Shown here: positions 14,246-14,590 of the stretch, one piece after another
Layout: each line of letters begins with the position of its first letter
Numbering within the stretch: position 1 is the first letter of the stretch
Assembly (NCBI GenBank): GCA_002452325.1
Contig: DKFG01000130.1
Coordinates: 1 to 14,590, forward strand
Direction of reading: 5' to 3'
Source: Geobacter sp. UBA6802
GTDB lineage: Bacteria > Desulfobacterota > Desulfuromonadia > Geobacterales > Pseudopelobacteraceae
Length of the DNA: 14,590 bases
The notes under the pieces: generated by a model
Told to the model about the DNA's origin: nothing
Database searches by the model: none
Seen by the model: the letters and a program-made list of their open reading frames with translations, nothing else
Position numbers and translations under genes: made by a program

Positions 14246-14590
14246 CTACTTGGTGTTATCCGTCCCCCCGCCCAAGGCGGCATGGGCTGCGGCCAGACGG
14301 GCGATCGGCACCCGGAACGGTGAGCAGGAGACATAATCCAGGCCGATCTTGTGGCAGAAGATGACCGATTCAGGGTCACCGCCATGCTCGCCACAGATCC
14401 CCAGCTTGATGTCGGGACGGGTGGAACGACCTTTTTCACAACCCATCTTAACCAGTTGCCCAACACCGTTCTGATCCAGGGAGACAAACGGGTCTTCCGG
14501 CAGAATGCCTGCATCCACATAGAACGGCAGGAACCGCCCGGCGTCGTCACGGGACAGGCCAAAGGTGGTCTGGGTCAGGTCATTGGTGCC
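14246..14590 (-). CDS. ppdK: Pyruvate phosphate dikinase, C-terminal 114 residues (5' part outside window)
   Basis: The frame is open from the window edge to TAG at 14246-14248. The visible part begins GTNDLTQTTFGLSRDD and includes LGICGEHGGDPESVIFCHK and SPFRVPIARLAAAHA, the hallmark end of the PEP/pyruvate-binding TIM barrel. By comparison with the Clostridium symbiosum enzyme, the visible Asn-Asp of GTNDLTQ corresponds to the Mg2+/PEP-site pair and the Cys of GICGEHGG to the catalytic acid/base cysteine. The enzyme interconverts pyruvate + ATP + Pi and PEP + AMP + PPi, and in anaerobes serves gluconeogenesis or PPi-dependent glycolysis. The C-terminal tail is slightly extended (ALGGGTDNTK). 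It is convergent with the threonine aldolase and ends in a strong terminator. The related PEP synthase has a different terminal sequence, so ppdK is preferred. Confidence 0.95.
   Translation of the reverse strand, partial: GTNDLTQTTFGLSRDDAGRFLPFYVDAGILPEDPFVSLDQNGVGQLVKMGCEKGRSTRPDIKLGICGEHGGDPESVIFCHKIGLDYVSCSPFRVPIARLAAAHAALGGGTDNTK

Overview
The window looks like chromosomal DNA from a Gram-negative bacterium of moderate-to-high GC. The best guess is the Desulfuromonadia (Geobacter/Trichlorobacter/Pelobacter group). That placement is inferred from the style of the proteins and from the gene types present: two-partner secretion with an outer-membrane transporter, a CHASE2 adenylyl cyclase and a pyruvate phosphate dikinase. 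No database search was possible.

Layout. (1) Positions 1-11907 hold an apparent four-gene minus-strand operon. In transcription order it reads: a small family-2 glycosyltransferase (11907-11173), a CHASE2-sensor adenylyl cyclase (11148-8944), a TpsB/ShlB-type outer-membrane transporter (8931-7360), and a giant TpsA/HMW1-type exoprotein. The exoprotein starts at 7319 and is still open at the window edge, 2439 codons later. Gene gaps are only 24, 12 and 40 bp, with no internal terminator. (2) A Rho-independent terminator (12059-12085) separates this operon from the upstream minus-strand gene, which encodes a 258-residue outer-membrane beta-barrel protein of unknown function (12893-12117). (3) A 250-bp divergent control region (12894-13143) carries direct and inverted repeats. 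(4) A plus-strand low-specificity threonine aldolase (13144-14190) converges on (5) the C-terminal end of pyruvate phosphate dikinase (minus, 14590-14246), whose strong terminator overlaps the aldolase stop codon.

How it may work together: TpsB should export TpsA across the outer membrane after Sec export, recognising the TPS domain at residues about 49-300. Having a periplasm-sensing cAMP synthase and a cytosolic glycosyltransferase in the same transcript suggests a surface-adhesion module that couples signalling and possibly glycosylation to fibre secretion. That coupling is inference. The exoprotein has notable internal structure: an ESPR-like extended signal peptide, a PATR-like/autotransporter-like stretch, about eight 31-33-residue repeats, one of which carries an insertion with the only Cys pair (CxxxC) of the visible passenger, an 8-nt homopolymer inside the gene, and a PEPTPT tandem linker running off the window. 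No tRNA, rRNA, CRISPR array, insertion sequence or prophage was seen.
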